This document shows positions 11,249 through 20,940 of a DNA stretch of 64,000 nt, piece by piece. Position 1 is the first letter of the stretch, and every line of letters begins with the position of its first letter. The stretch is taken from NCBI GenBank assembly GCA_963755695.1, contig CAVWLB010000001.1, positions 124,001 through 188,000 of the forward strand. The letters are read 5' to 3'. The notes beneath the pieces were generated by a model, which did not search any database, had not been told where the DNA came from, and saw nothing but the letters and a program-made list of their open reading frames with translations. Both the position numbers and the translations under genes were made by a program. Origin of the DNA: QHWT01 sp963755695 (GTDB taxonomy: Bacteria > Acidobacteriota > Vicinamibacteria > Vicinamibacterales > 2-12-FULL-66-21).

Positions 11249-14246
11249 ATGAGGAAGCCCGCCGACGCTGCAAACGATCGACAGGACGGCAGAACCACAG
11301 AGAGCCGCGGACGCAGGCACTCTGATCACGTGCGGGCCGCTCAAGCCCGTCAGGCGGCGCTCTATGCCGATATCACCGCGATATTCTGCAAGCCCGCGTC
11401 GTTGCCCGCGATTCTCAACGAATGCGTCGAGGCCATTGTCCGCCACCTTGACGCTGCCTTTGCCCGCATCTGGACGCTGAACACCGAACAATCTGTGCTG
11501 GAGCTGCAGGCAAGCGCCGGGATGTACACACGTCTCGACGGCTCGCACAGCCGCATCCCGGTCGGGGCGCTCAAGATCGGCTTGATCGCGAAAGAGAAGA
11601 CCCCGCACCTCACTAACGATGTGCCCAACGATCCCCGGGTCAGCGACAAGGCGTGGGCGATGACCGAAGGGCTCGTGTCGTTTGCCGGATATCCGCTCCT
11701 GGTCGAAGACAGACTGGTGGGAGTTCTCGGCATGTTCGCCCGCCGGCCGCTCGCCCCCGACGTGCTCGATGCGCTCGCGTCGATCGCTCATCTCATCGCA
11801 CTGAGCATCGAGCGAACACGCGTGGAAGACGGACTCCGTGCGAACGAAGCCCGCTTTCGTCTGAATGCCGAGCACGCGCTCGAGGAAACCGGGCGCAGGC
11901 TCGCGGCCCAAAGTACCTGTGCTGACCGAGCTCACCGCGACTCAGGCGAGGGGGTCGGTGACGTTCGACGAGAGACTCCGCGCCATCCTTCACGCGACGG
12001 CCCGCACGCTTGCCGTGGAGCGAGTGAGCGTCTGGGAGTTCGCCGCGGATCGCTCGGGCATTAGTTGCGTGGACTTGTTCACCGTCACGCCGAGCCGGCA
12101 CACATCGGGCCAGTTCCTGGCGCGGGCCCTCTATCCCCGCTATTTCGATGCACTCGAGCGCGAGCGCCTCATTGCCGCGTCCGACGCGCCCGCTGACGAG
12201 CGGACGTCGGAATTCTTGCCCGAATACCTCGCGGCCAACGGCATCGGTGCCATGCTCGACGTCCCGTTGCGTCAGGACGACGTCAGCGTCGGAGTGCTCT
12301 GCGTGGAACACGTTGGCGGGCCGCGGTCATGGCGCACGGACGAGCAGAATTTCGCGCTCTCGGTAGCGAACCTGGTGGTAGCGACCCGGGCCGACGAGGA
12401 ACGCCGTCAGGCGCTTGCGCAACTCGCGGAAAGCGAGGCACGCGCCCGCCTGATCGTGGACACGGCGCATGACGCCTTCGTCGGCATCGACTCGAGCGGA
12501 CGAATCGTCGCCTGGAACGCTCAGGCGGAACGCACGTTCGGTTGGACGCGCGCCGAGGCGGTCGGACGAAGTCTGGCGGAAACGATCATTCCGCCCGGTT
12601 TTCGCGAAGCCCACCTGGGAGCGCTGCGACGTTTCCATGAAACGGGCGCGGCGCCGATTGTCAATCAGCGTCTCGAGCTGACCGGGCTGCACCGTTCAGG
12701 CGCTGAATTTCCAATCGAAATCACCATTACGTCGCCGATTCGCGCCGGCGGCGGATTCTTCTTCGGCGCATTCCTCAGGGACATCTCGGATCGCCGCCAA
12801 CGCGACGCGCAACTCCGTCAGGCCAAGGAGTCCGCCGAGGCAGCGACACGCGCCAAGAGTGAATTTCTCGCCAACATGAGCCATGAGCTGCGCACGCCCC
12901 TCAACGGTGTCCTGGGATACGCCCAATTGCTCCAGAGCGGCCACGGCCTGAGCCCTGCGCAACGTGAAGGACTCGAGGCAATTTCCAGGTGCGGATCGCA
13001 CCTGCTCGAGCTCATCAACGACATCCTCGACCTGTCCAGGATCGAGGCCGGATACCTGGAAATCGAGGGTGTGGTCACCGATCTCACGCAGATGATCGTG
13101 GACCTGCGATACGTGCTCGCCGAATTGGCGCGCCGCAAAGGGCTGCGGTTGAGCATGCACATGGCTCGTGATGTCCCGCGCCGCGTGGTGCTCGATGGCA
13201 GGCACCTCCGGCAGGTGCTGCTGAACCTGCTCGGCAACGCGATCAAGTTCACACATGAAGGTGATGTTCGGCTCATCATCGCGCGCGAGGCCGGAGACCG
13301 CTTGCTCTTCGAAGTCGTCGACACCGGTATCGGTATTGCGCCGCAGGCTCTGGAGGAGATCTTCGACGCGTTCACGCAGAGCGACGCTGGCAGGACGGCG
13401 GGAGGAACCGGCCTCGGCCTGGCCATCAGCCGGCATCTCGTGAAGAGTATGGGAGATGAATTGAAAGTGACGAGCGTTCTCGGACAGGGAAGCCGCTTCT
13501 TTTTCGCGTTGCCGCTGGTGCGGGAAGCGGCGGCGTCCGAGACCGACGTGAACGGTGAAAGCGCGGACGTGCTCCCATGGGACCGTCGGCTGGCAGACGG
13601 CTCGGAGGTGACTGCCTTGGTGGCGGACGACAGCGCCGTGAATCGGCGCATCCTCGCGGCGTTGCTCGAAAGCGCGGGCGTTCGTGTGATCACCGCGGCC
13701 GGCGGCCACGAGGCGCTTCAGTTCGCGCGCATTCGTCGGCCCGATATCGTCTTCATGGACCTCCGCATGAGAGATCTGGATGGACTCGAGGCCACGCGGC
13801 AACTGCATGCGGATCGAGCGACCGCGCAGATTCCGGTGGTCGCGGTGACGGCGAGCGCACTCGAGCAGACCCGTCAGGCCGCGCTCGATGCCGGGTGTAT
13901 CGAGTACCTGCCGAAGCCGATTCGTGCTGAAGTCCTGTTCGCGATGATGGAAGCCCGCCTGGGTGTCCGATTCGTGAAACATGGCGATCCTTCGCGATGG
14001 CCGGCCGAACCGGAACTGACCGATGCTGCGGTCCGCTCAGCGATTGCGCGGCGGCTCGATGAGGGGCTCGCCTTGGGTGACGTTGCCGCGCTCGACACGC
14101 TTGCGCGAGAGTTGATCGGCCGCAGCGATGCGGAGACCGCGCTCGGGCATCGGGTGGCTCGACTCGTGACCGATCTCGATTTCGACGGCCTGCGCGATCT
14201 GGCACACGCGTTGACCGAATCCAAGTCCAGACATGCCGGCGCCTGA
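11249..14246 (+). CDS. Hybrid sensor histidine kinase, GAF-GAF-PAS-HisKA-HATPase-REC (one frameshift)
   Basis: About 998 residues after removing one extra A near 11908 (AAA for AA, restoring LAAQVPVLTEL). First GAF about 30-200 (ITAIFCKPASLPAILNECV to GVLGMFARRPL). Second GAF about 230-385 (ILHATARTLAVERVSVWEF). PAS about 400-515 (LIVDTAHDAFVGIDSSGRI). HisKA with phospho-acceptor histidine in ANMSHELRTPLNGVLGY. HATPase with N box LLGNAIKFT, G1 DTGIGI and G2 GGTGLGLAIS. A C-terminal receiver has VADDSAVNR, phospho-aspartate in VFMDLRM and lysine in LPKPI. No membrane segment is seen, so it is a cytosolic sensor. It sits 21 bp upstream of the REC-PP2C gene and is probably co-transcribed. The reading as two separate genes is possible but less likely. 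Confidence 0.85.
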
Positions 14247-14267
14247 AAGGGGCGGGTTTCAGCGACG

Positions 14268-15404
14268 GTGATTCCACCCCCCTCGACCATTCTCGTCGTC
14301 GACGACAGCACCGTGAATCTGCAGGTGCTGTTGCGTACGCTCGATGGAAGCGGTCACCGGATCCTGGCGGCCAAGAACGGCAGGAGCGCGCTGGACATCG
14401 CGCGTCTCGCTCGTCCCGACATGATGCTGCTCGACGTCATGATGCCGGAGATTGACGGGTTCGAGGTGTGTCGTGCCATCAAGGCGGATCCAATTACCCG
14501 CGACATCGTGGTGATTTTCCTGTCGGCGCTCGGCCAGGAGTCTGACATCGTGTCCGGGCTGAAGCTCGGGGCCGCCGATTACATCACCAAGCCCATTCAG
14601 GCCGGGGAAGTGCTGGCGCGCGTCTCCACGCACCTCTCGCGACAGTATTTGGAAAGAGAACTCAAGAGCAGTCGCGAGCGGCTCGACCGCGAGTTGGCCA
14701 ACGCGGGCCGGATGCAGCAGCTCATTCTTCCGAGCTCGCTTCCGCTGCATCCCTCCATCCACTTCTCTGCCTACTACCGGACCAGCCGGCATGCCGGTGG
14801 CGACTACTATGACGTGCTACCGATCGGGCCTCACCGCTTCGCCGTCGTCGTCGCCGACGTTTCGGGACATGGAGCCCCCGCCGCCATCGTCATGGCGATG
14901 ATTCGCGCCGTTCTCCATTCGTATCCCGGGACGCCGGACGACCCCCCGACGGTTCTAAATCACATCAATCGTCACTTCCGGTATCTGTGGGAGACTGCGA
15001 TGTTCGCCACGGCTGTCTTCGCGGTGTTCGACGCCGAGACACACACGGTCCGACTGTCGACCGCAGGCCACCCTCTACCGCTGCTGATTCGAGCGATGCA
15101 GGCGGAGCCGATGGTGGTCGAGAACTCCCCAGCGCTGCTGTTCGGCGAGTTCGGCGACGTGCCGTGTGCCGAACGGACGGTGCGGCCGGGCGATCGGGTC
15201 GTTTTTTACACGGATGGAATCACCGACCGGCGCGCGCCGGATGACTCGATGTACGACGAGGAACGCCTGAGCGCTGCGCTGGCCCGCCTCGGCGCACGAC
15301 CGTCCGAGGCAGTGGTCGAAGAACTGATCGCGCAGGTCGACTCGTTCGCGTCTGGAGTCGAGCCTGACGATGACCAGACGCTGCTCGTTGTTGGCATCGA
15401 GTGA
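14268..15404 (+). CDS. Response regulator with PP2C-type (RsbU/SpoIIE-like) phosphatase output
   Basis: 378 residues from GTG. Residues 8-125 are a receiver domain (LVVDDSTVNLQ, phospho-aspartate in MLLDVMMPEIDG, lysine in ITKPI). A short coiled linker follows (ERELKSSRERLDREL). Residues about 165-375 are a PPM/SpoIIE serine phosphatase with metal-binding motifs RHAGGDYYD, VADVSGHGAPAA, FYTDGITD and EPDDDQTLLVV. The family dephosphorylates STAS anti-anti-sigma proteins. The likely substrate is the STAS protein encoded 150 bp downstream, and the likely phosphodonor is the hybrid kinase just upstream. A third partner, an RsbW-type anti-sigma kinase, is not in this window. Confidence 0.9.
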   Translation: MIPPPSTILVVDDSTVNLQVLLRTLDGSGHRILAAKNGRSALDIARLARPDMMLLDVMMPEIDGFEVCRAIKADPITRDIVVIFLSALGQESDIVSGLKLGAADYITKPIQAGEVLARVSTHLSRQYLERELKSSRERLDRELANAGRMQQLILPSSLPLHPSIHFSAYYRTSRHAGGDYYDVLPIGPHRFAVVVADVSGHGAPAAIVMAMIRAVLHSYPGTPDDPPTVLNHINRHFRYLWETAMFATAVFAVFDAETHTVRLSTAGHPLPLLIRAMQAEPMVVENSPALLFGEFGDVPCAERTVRPGDRVVFYTDGITDRRAPDDSMYDEERLSAALARLGARPSEAVVEELIAQVDSFASGVEPDDDQTLLVVGIE

Positions 15405-15442
15405 ACCCGCGAACGGACATTTAGCGGTTGAAAACGTCTGTG

Positions 15443-15522
15443 GGGCACCTCCTCAGTCTGGTAGGGCACCTCTTCAGAGGTGCCGGGGAAATTCGTTTGT
15501 AGGGCGCCTTTTCAGAGGTGCC
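15443..15522. repeat. Three imperfect tandem copies of a short palindromic element
   Basis: Three copies start near 15444, 15465 and 15503. The middle copy (15465-15484) is GGCACCTCTTCAGAGGTGCC, with arms of nine bases that pair perfectly around a two-base centre. The third differs at a few positions and the first is a half copy. It could act as a terminator or REP-like element between the phosphatase and STAS genes. Confidence 0.75.
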
Positions 15523-15554
15523 GCGTCTTCAGCTGGGATTCAGAAGGAGCACGT

Positions 15555-16255
15555 GTGTCGATATCACTTCAGATGCGGCGCGTTGGCGAGGTCATCGTCA
15601 TCGCGTGCAGCGGCAACATTGTCGGCGGTCCCGAGGCGGACGAGTTGCAGCACGCGATCGGAAAGCTACTGCCCCTCGAACCAAACGTCGTGTTGAATGT
15701 CGCGGAGGTGGCATTCCTCGACAGCGCCGGTGTTGGCGTTCTCGTGCGTCTCATGCACCGCACGCGCGGCGCCTTTGGTGACCTGAAGCTCTGTTCGCGT
15801 GCCGCGACGTGTCGCGGAAGTGCTGCGAATCACCAGGCTGGCCGGGATCTTCGACGTGCACACCATCGAGGACGAGGCGATCGCTGCGTTTTACAGCCAA
15901 TCCAAACCCGCGGACGCGCGCCCGACGCTCGGTGGCGACATCCTCTGCGTGCACGATTCTCCCGATGTGCTCGCTTACATCTATGGAGGTACTGCGCGAG
16001 GCTGGTTACCGCGTCATGCAGTGCGGCAACGTCTCGGACGCCGCCGTGCTCTTCAAAGTATCCCGCCCGCGAGTGCTCGTCATCGGGGCCAGCGCCCGCG
16101 CGCGGCTGGACTCAGTGCGAGCGGGCGCCTCGCACGAAGCCAGCAACCCGGTCGCGATACTCGAACTGCCGGCCGCTTTCGCGACTCGCGACCCTGTGGA
16201 CTCGAGCAGCGACCTCCTCTCCCGGGTGCGCGATCTAGTGGGCGAGCCGGCCTGA
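15555..16255 (+). CDS. STAS anti-anti-sigma factor fused to a degenerate receiver domain (two frameshifts)
   Basis: About 232 residues once extra bases near 15797 and 15985 are removed. The GTG start at 15555 follows GAAGGAGC. Residues 1-110 are a STAS domain (VGEVIVIACSGNIVGG, then FLDSAGVGVLVRL with the phosphorylatable serine, then RRVAEVLRITRLAGIFDVH). Residues about 125-232 resemble a receiver (GDILCVHDSPDVLAYI, then MEVLREAGYRVMQCGN). The strand that should carry the phospho-aspartate reads RVLVIGAS, so the acceptor is missing. It is predicted to be the target of the upstream PP2C phosphatase in a partner-switching circuit. STAS plus pseudo-receiver is an uncommon pairing. The frameshifts look technical. 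Confidence 0.7.
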
Positions 16256-16298
16256 CACGGGCTGCTCAACGAGGCGGCCGCGAAACGCCGCACCCTCG

Positions 16299-16730
16299 CT
16301 ATGCGTACATCGGCCGCCGGCTGCGCAACGCCATCCAGCCCTTGACGATGCGATAGATGAACCAGAGTCCGGTCAACAGGATCGGCAGCCAGGCGATGAT
16401 GATGCCGATCCCGAGCGTCAAGAGGACAAAGAGCGCGCAGAGAAACACCCAGAGCAGACCGAACCAGAAAGTCCGAATCTGCCACCGGAAGTGCGATTCG
16501 AGCCAGGTGCCGCGGACGTCTCCGCGCTTCACGTAGTTCAGAATCACCGCAATGATCGACGGCCAGCCGGTCAGGAACGCGCCCACGACGGTCGCCGTAC
16601 CGACGATTCCGGTCAGGAGGCTGAACGCATGAAGCCCGTAGATCAACTGAGTCCAGCCAATCAGCGACTGTTCCGACGCCGTCGTCGGGACGAGAACAGG
16701 CTCTTGTCGCGGAGGTTCATTCATCTCCAC
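16299..16730 (-). CDS. DUF4870-like small membrane protein
   Basis: 143 residues with three hydrophobic segments: LIYGLHAFSLLTGIVGTATV (about 27-50), FWFGLLWVFLCALFVLLTL (about 89-108) and IIAWLPILLTGLWFIYRIV (about 112-130). The WPSIIAVILNYVKRGDVRGTWLESHFRWQIRTFW stretch between them is typical of DUF4870-type inner-membrane proteins, whose function is unknown. The start is a GTG; an ATG two codons in is an alternative. It is convergent with the STAS gene. Confidence 0.75.
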   Translation of the reverse strand: MEMNEPPRQEPVLVPTTASEQSLIGWTQLIYGLHAFSLLTGIVGTATVVGAFLTGWPSIIAVILNYVKRGDVRGTWLESHFRWQIRTFWFGLLWVFLCALFVLLTLGIGIIIAWLPILLTGLWFIYRIVKGWMALRSRRPMYA

Positions 16731-16919
16731 ATCGTCTCACGCCAGGGGTCTGCCATATCGATAGTCCCTCTAGCGGTTCGTGCGCAACGCGCATGCTGAG
16801 GCTAAAGTGCAGCTCAGGCGCTGGTCCACCCGGGTGTGTATCGCGATAAACCCTAGACCGACCGCGCTCATCTAAGTTGTGCCATTGGCTGGATGGATCG
16901 TCACAGAGGAGACTCGAGG

Positions 16920-19322
16920 ATGCGTACCTTGTTTGCCGATCTTCGTTATGCGTTCCGGGTGATGTCCCGGACACCCTCGTTCGCCGTTGCGGTCGTCAGC
17001 GTGCTGGCGCTTGGCATCGGCGCCAACACCACGATCTTCAGCATCGTCAACGCGGTCCTGCTGCGTCCGCTGCCTTTCGAGGAGCCGGAACGCCTGGTGC
17101 GGATCTTCACCCGGACGCCGGGCGGTCGACTCTTCGAGCTCTCCCCAGGCAAGTTCTACGACTGGCAGCGGGATGCGCAGTCGTTCGAGGGCATGGCGAT
17201 GTATCAATGCTGCGGCTTCAGGGAGCTCGCGCTCACTGGCACGGGCACCGCGCGAACAGTACGTGCGACAGCCGTGAGCGCGGGCTTTTTCGAGATCGTC
17301 AGAGCCCGGCCGGCGCTCGGACGCGTCTTTCGGCAAGAGGAGGACACGCCAGGCGGCAAGCACGTGGTCGTCCTGAGCGACCGGTTCTGGAGAACCGAAT
17401 TCGGCGGCACACCCGGACGTGATCGGCCGCACGGTGAAGCTCAACGACGAAGCGTACACCATCGTCGGAGTCATGCCGGCCACTGCCTCGGTCGCGTCAT
17501 GGACCGGGATGGCGAGCGACGTCTGGGTCCCGCTCGCACTCACCGACGAGCAGCGCGCCGCCCGTGGGAATCACAATCGGTACGGCGTCGCGCGTCTGAA
17601 GCAGAGATGTCGAACTCGCCCAGGCGCAAGCCGAGATGGACGCGATCTCCGCACGGCTCGCGCGTGAGTTCCCGAAATCGGACGACCGGCTGGGGAGCCG
17701 TGGTCATCCCGATGCAGGAGGAAATCGTCGGCAATAGCCGCACGATGCTGCTCATGCTGCTCGGCGCCGTCGGGTTGGTCCTCCTCATCGCCTGCGCCAA
17801 CGTCGGCAACCTGCTATTCACTCGCGCCCTGAGCCGACGCAAGGAGATCGCGATTCGCTCGGCGCTTGGCGCGGGACGCGGACGCGTGTTTCAGCAGCTG
17901 TTGACCGAAGCCTTGCTGCTCGCGGGCGCCGGTGGCGCGCTCGGGCTTCTGCTCGCGTACGGGACACTCACGTCAGCCTCGACGCTGCTCGCCGGCCAGG
18001 TGCCGAGGGCGGAGGAAATCTCGATCGATGGGCGAGTGCTGCTGTTCGCGGTGGGGGTGTCGATGCTCACCGGCATGCTCGCCGGTACGCTGCCGGCCGT
18101 GCGCGCAGGCCGGTCCGACCTCAACGACGCGCTCAAGGAAGGTGGGCGCAGCGACGGTGCGATCGGTGTCGGCACGCGCCGCTTGCTGATCGTGTGCGAG
18201 GTCGCGCTGTCGCTGGTGTTGTTGATGGGCGCCGGCGTGATGATCCAGAGCCTGCTGGCTCTCAGGCACGGCGACACCGGCTTCGATCCGAACAATGTCC
18301 TGACGATGAATGTGAGACTCGTGGACGCGCGGTACCCGTCGCCGGCGCAGCGATCGTCATTCTTCGACGCGGCGTTGCAGCGCATTCGGGCGCTTCCCGG
18401 CGTCGAGGCTGCGGGAACGATCGACGACCTGCCCTTCGCCGACGGATCCTCACAGACTCTCGCAGCTCGAGGGATACCCGCCTCAGCGCGACCCGGTGGC
18501 GGTGCAGGTTCGGCAGATCACTCCCGGCTACCTGCGCGCCATGGGGATTCCGGTGCTGCGTGGACGCGACATCGTCGAGAGCGATGCGGAGGTGCTGCTC
18601 GTCAGCCAGGACGCCGCGAAGCTGTATTGGGGAGCAGACGATCCGATCGGACGCCGCGCCGCCCTGCCGCTTCTCGAAGACGGTGCTTCGGCAGGTGGTC
18701 GGAATCGTGGGCGACGTCAAGCAGCGGAATCTCATTGAAGCCACCGACGCCCACGGTGTACTTCTACACGCGCGAGCCGTATGGCAGGGCAACGTTCGTC
18801 ATACGGACATCAGTGCCGCCCGCCACGCTCGCACAGCCTGCCGTTGCAGCGATCCGCGCGATCGATCCAGAGCAGCCGGTCGGAGATATCCGGACGATGG
18901 TGCAGGTGCTCGACGGGAGACTGACGTCGCAGCGCTTCAGCGCGCTGCTGCTCGGAGTCTTTGCAGGAGTCGCGCTGCTGCTCGCCGCAGTCGGAATCTA
19001 CAGCGTGCTCTCGTACATCGTGCGCGGACGCAGCCGCGAGATCGGGATCAGAACGGCGCTTGGCGCGCGGACAGCCGACGTCCTTCGTCTGGTGATCGTC
19101 GAGGGCATGTCGCCCGCGCTCGTCGGCATCGCGGCCGGAACGATCGCCGCGCTCGCGTCGGCGAAGGTCATGGAAACGCTCGTCTTTGGCGTGAGCGCAT
19201 CAGATCCGCTGACGCTTGCCGCCGTCGGGGCCACGCTGGCCCTTGTTGCGCTGATGGCCAGCCTGGTGCCCGCGTACCGCGCCTTACGGCTCGACCCGGT
19301 GAAAGTCTTGCGCGCGGACTAG
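16920..19322 (+). CDS. ADOP-type ABC transporter permease (MacB/FtsX fold), six one-base insertions
   Basis: The frame stays open from end to end, but two internal stretches (about 17412-17690 and 18478-18742) read in the wrong frame. Three extra bases in each explain this, and the corrected length is about 798 residues. N-terminus: LFADLRYAFRVMSRTPSFA, then a membrane helix and GIGANTTIFSIVNAVLLRPLPF, a hallmark of MacB_PCD and of 'acidobacterial duplicated orphan permeases'. There are two FtsX cores, the first about residues 275-400 (ACANVGNLLFTRALSRRKEIAIRSALGA) and the second at the C-terminus (SREIGIRTALGA to RALRLDPVKVLRAD). Start ATG 16920 with CGAGGA. ADOP permeases lack a linked ATPase, and none is here. 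Their substrates are unknown. The stop is four bases from the sheath gene start. Confidence 0.85.
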   Translation: MRTLFADLRYAFRVMSRTPSFAVAVVSVLALGIGANTTIFSIVNAVLLRPLPFEEPERLVRIFTRTPGGRLFELSPGKFYDWQRDAQSFEGMAMYQCCGFRELALTGTGTARTVRATAVSAGFFEIVRARPALGRVFRQEEDTPGGKHVVVLSDRFWRTEFGGTPGRDRPHGEAQRRSVHHRRSHAGHCLGRVMDRDGERRLGPARTHRRAARRPWESQSVRRRASEAEMSNSPRRKPRWTRSPHGSRVSSRNRTTGWGAVVIPMQEEIVGNSRTMLLMLLGAVGLVLLIACANVGNLLFTRALSRRKEIAIRSALGAGRGRVFQQLLTEALLLAGAGGALGLLLAYGTLTSASTLLAGQVPRAEEISIDGRVLLFAVGVSMLTGMLAGTLPAVRAGRSDLNDALKEGGRSDGAIGVGTRRLLIVCEVALSLVLLMGAGVMIQSLLALRHGDTGFDPNNVLTMNVRLVDARYPSPAQRSSFFDAALQRIRALPGVEAAGTIDDLPFADGSSQTLAARGIPASARPGGGAGSADHSRLPARHGDSGAAWTRHRRERCGGAARQPGRREAVLGSRRSDRTPRRPAASRRRCFGRWSESWATSSSGISLKPPTPTVYFYTREPYGRATFVIRTSVPPATLAQPAVAAIRAIDPEQPVGDIRTMVQVLDGRLTSQRFSALLLGVFAGVALLLAAVGIYSVLSYIVRGRSREIGIRTALGARTADVLRLVIVEGMSPALVGIAAGTIAALASAKVMETLVFGVSASDPLTLAAVGATLALVALMASLVPAYRALRLDPVKVLRAD

Positions 19323-19326
19323 GGCG

Positions 19327-20934
19327 ATGGCCGATCCGAATTTCGAGAACCGACTGCCTGGGATATACGTCAGCGGGATCGGTGGCCTTCCGCCTTCGGT
19401 GGTGGGTATAGAAACCGCGGTCCCCGCCTTCATCGGTTACACGGAACGTGCGGAGAATTCCGGTGAACCGGCGGTGAACGTGCCGGTGCGGATCGCGTCC
19501 ATCATGGAGTTCGAGCAGCACTTCGGAGGAGGAGTGCTCGACGTCGTCGTGCCGGGGAAGCTGCCGAGTCCGAAATTCAGCTTGACACCCGTCCAGGCTC
19601 CGACGCCGGCGCCGGATGGTTCACCGGCCGAAGCCAACGCACCCGCGCAGGGCACTTACGACGTCGCCTACCAGACCGCCGATGGCACCGCGACTCTGTA
19701 CGCGAAGCTCGCGCCGAGAAGACCGCTATTCTCTCTTCACCACAGCCTGCGCCTCTTCTATGCGAACGGAGGGGGCCCTTGTTACATCGTCTCAGTCGGC
19801 TCGTACGCGGATCCGCTGACCAGCGACGCTCTCCTGAGGGGACTCGAGGCCATCAAGGACACCAAGGGCCCGACGCTGCTGGTCATCCCCGACGCTTCGC
19901 TGTTGCCCGTCGACCGATACGGCAATGTCGCGAAGGCGATGATGAAGCAGGCGCACGACAAACAGGATCGCGCAGCACTGCTGGATGTTCCGCAGGTACG
20001 CTGGTTCCACTCCGGTTCGGGCCCGGCGCTCGGTGACGCCATCAGCGCGTTCCGCGCGTCGATCGGCGCAGACCACCTCAGTTACGGCATCGCCTACGTT
20101 CCCTACCTGAATACGACAATCGTGACGCCGACCGAACTCGATTACACGCTCTTCGCCGCAGGCGAGTTGACAGACTATCTGATGGCCGAGCGGCGGAACA
20201 GGGATCCCGCAGGCACCAAGGAACTGGAGTTCCTCATCAGCCGGATCCACGGCGATACGACGGACGCGGCGAACATCAGGTCCACGAATCAGGATCTCGT
20301 CAATGTGTTGCCACAACTCACGCAACTGTATGAAGCGGCCGCGCGCCAGTTCAACCTGCTGCCGGCGAGCGTCGCGATGGCCGGCGTAATGACAATCGTC
20401 GACAACAGGCGTGGCGTCTGGAACGCCCCGGCAAACATCGTGCTGAACGCCGTCGAGAACCCGGCGTTCGAAATCGATGACGAGATGCAGGCGGATCTCC
20501 ACACACCCCTCGATGGCAAAGCGATCAACGCGATTCGCGAATTCGCCGGCCGTGGCTCCATCGTGTGGGGTGCTCGCACGCTCGACGGCAACAGCAACGA
20601 TTACCGCTACGTGCAGGCGCGGCGGACCGTCATCTACATCGAACAGTCGATCGAGGCTGCGCTCAACTCGTTCGTCTCCGCCCCGAACGACGACAAGACG
20701 TGGGTGACGGTGGTCGCAATGGTGTCCAACTTCCTGCAAAACCTGTGGGCCCGGGGCGGCCTCATGGGCGCGACCGCGCAGGAAGCGTTCTCGGTCAATT
20801 GTGGCCCTGGCACATCGATGACGGCGCAGGATGTGCTCGAGGGCAACCTGGTCGTACAAGTGCTCGTGGCGCTGATTCATCCGGCCGAGTTCATCGAGCT
20901 AACCTTCAAACAGAAGATGGAAGCAGCGAGCTAA
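19327..20934 (+). CDS. Contractile tail sheath protein
   Basis: 535 residues. The N-terminus has the family pattern of an early PGIYV strand (RLPGIYVSGIGG) and VPAFIGYTERA followed by RIASIMEFEQHFGG. The C-terminal third has the conserved sheath core: WGARTLDGNSNDYRYVQARR, then IEQSIEAALNSFV, then GPGTSMTAQDVLEGNLVV and a final ALIHPAEFIELTFKQ. Length is near that of compact sheaths in phage tails and extracellular contractile injection systems. The sheath surrounds the tube and contracts to drive it forward. Here the start lies four bases after the ADOP permease stop, so the gene is probably translated from that message. The tube gene follows after six bases. No baseplate, spike or tail-terminator gene is in the window. 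Confidence 0.92.
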   Translation: MADPNFENRLPGIYVSGIGGLPPSVVGIETAVPAFIGYTERAENSGEPAVNVPVRIASIMEFEQHFGGGVLDVVVPGKLPSPKFSLTPVQAPTPAPDGSPAEANAPAQGTYDVAYQTADGTATLYAKLAPRRPLFSLHHSLRLFYANGGGPCYIVSVGSYADPLTSDALLRGLEAIKDTKGPTLLVIPDASLLPVDRYGNVAKAMMKQAHDKQDRAALLDVPQVRWFHSGSGPALGDAISAFRASIGADHLSYGIAYVPYLNTTIVTPTELDYTLFAAGELTDYLMAERRNRDPAGTKELEFLISRIHGDTTDAANIRSTNQDLVNVLPQLTQLYEAAARQFNLLPASVAMAGVMTIVDNRRGVWNAPANIVLNAVENPAFEIDDEMQADLHTPLDGKAINAIREFAGRGSIVWGARTLDGNSNDYRYVQARRTVIYIEQSIEAALNSFVSAPNDDKTWVTVVAMVSNFLQNLWARGGLMGATAQEAFSVNCGPGTSMTAQDVLEGNLVVQVLVALIHPAEFIELTFKQKMEAAS

Positions 20935-20940
20935 TCCGGC

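Noticed and set aside
17412..18742. ADOP permease as a decayed pseudogene
   Set aside because: Each out-of-frame stretch is restored by three one-base removals, and the correct-frame sequence is fully conserved permease, so sequencing error is the simpler reading.
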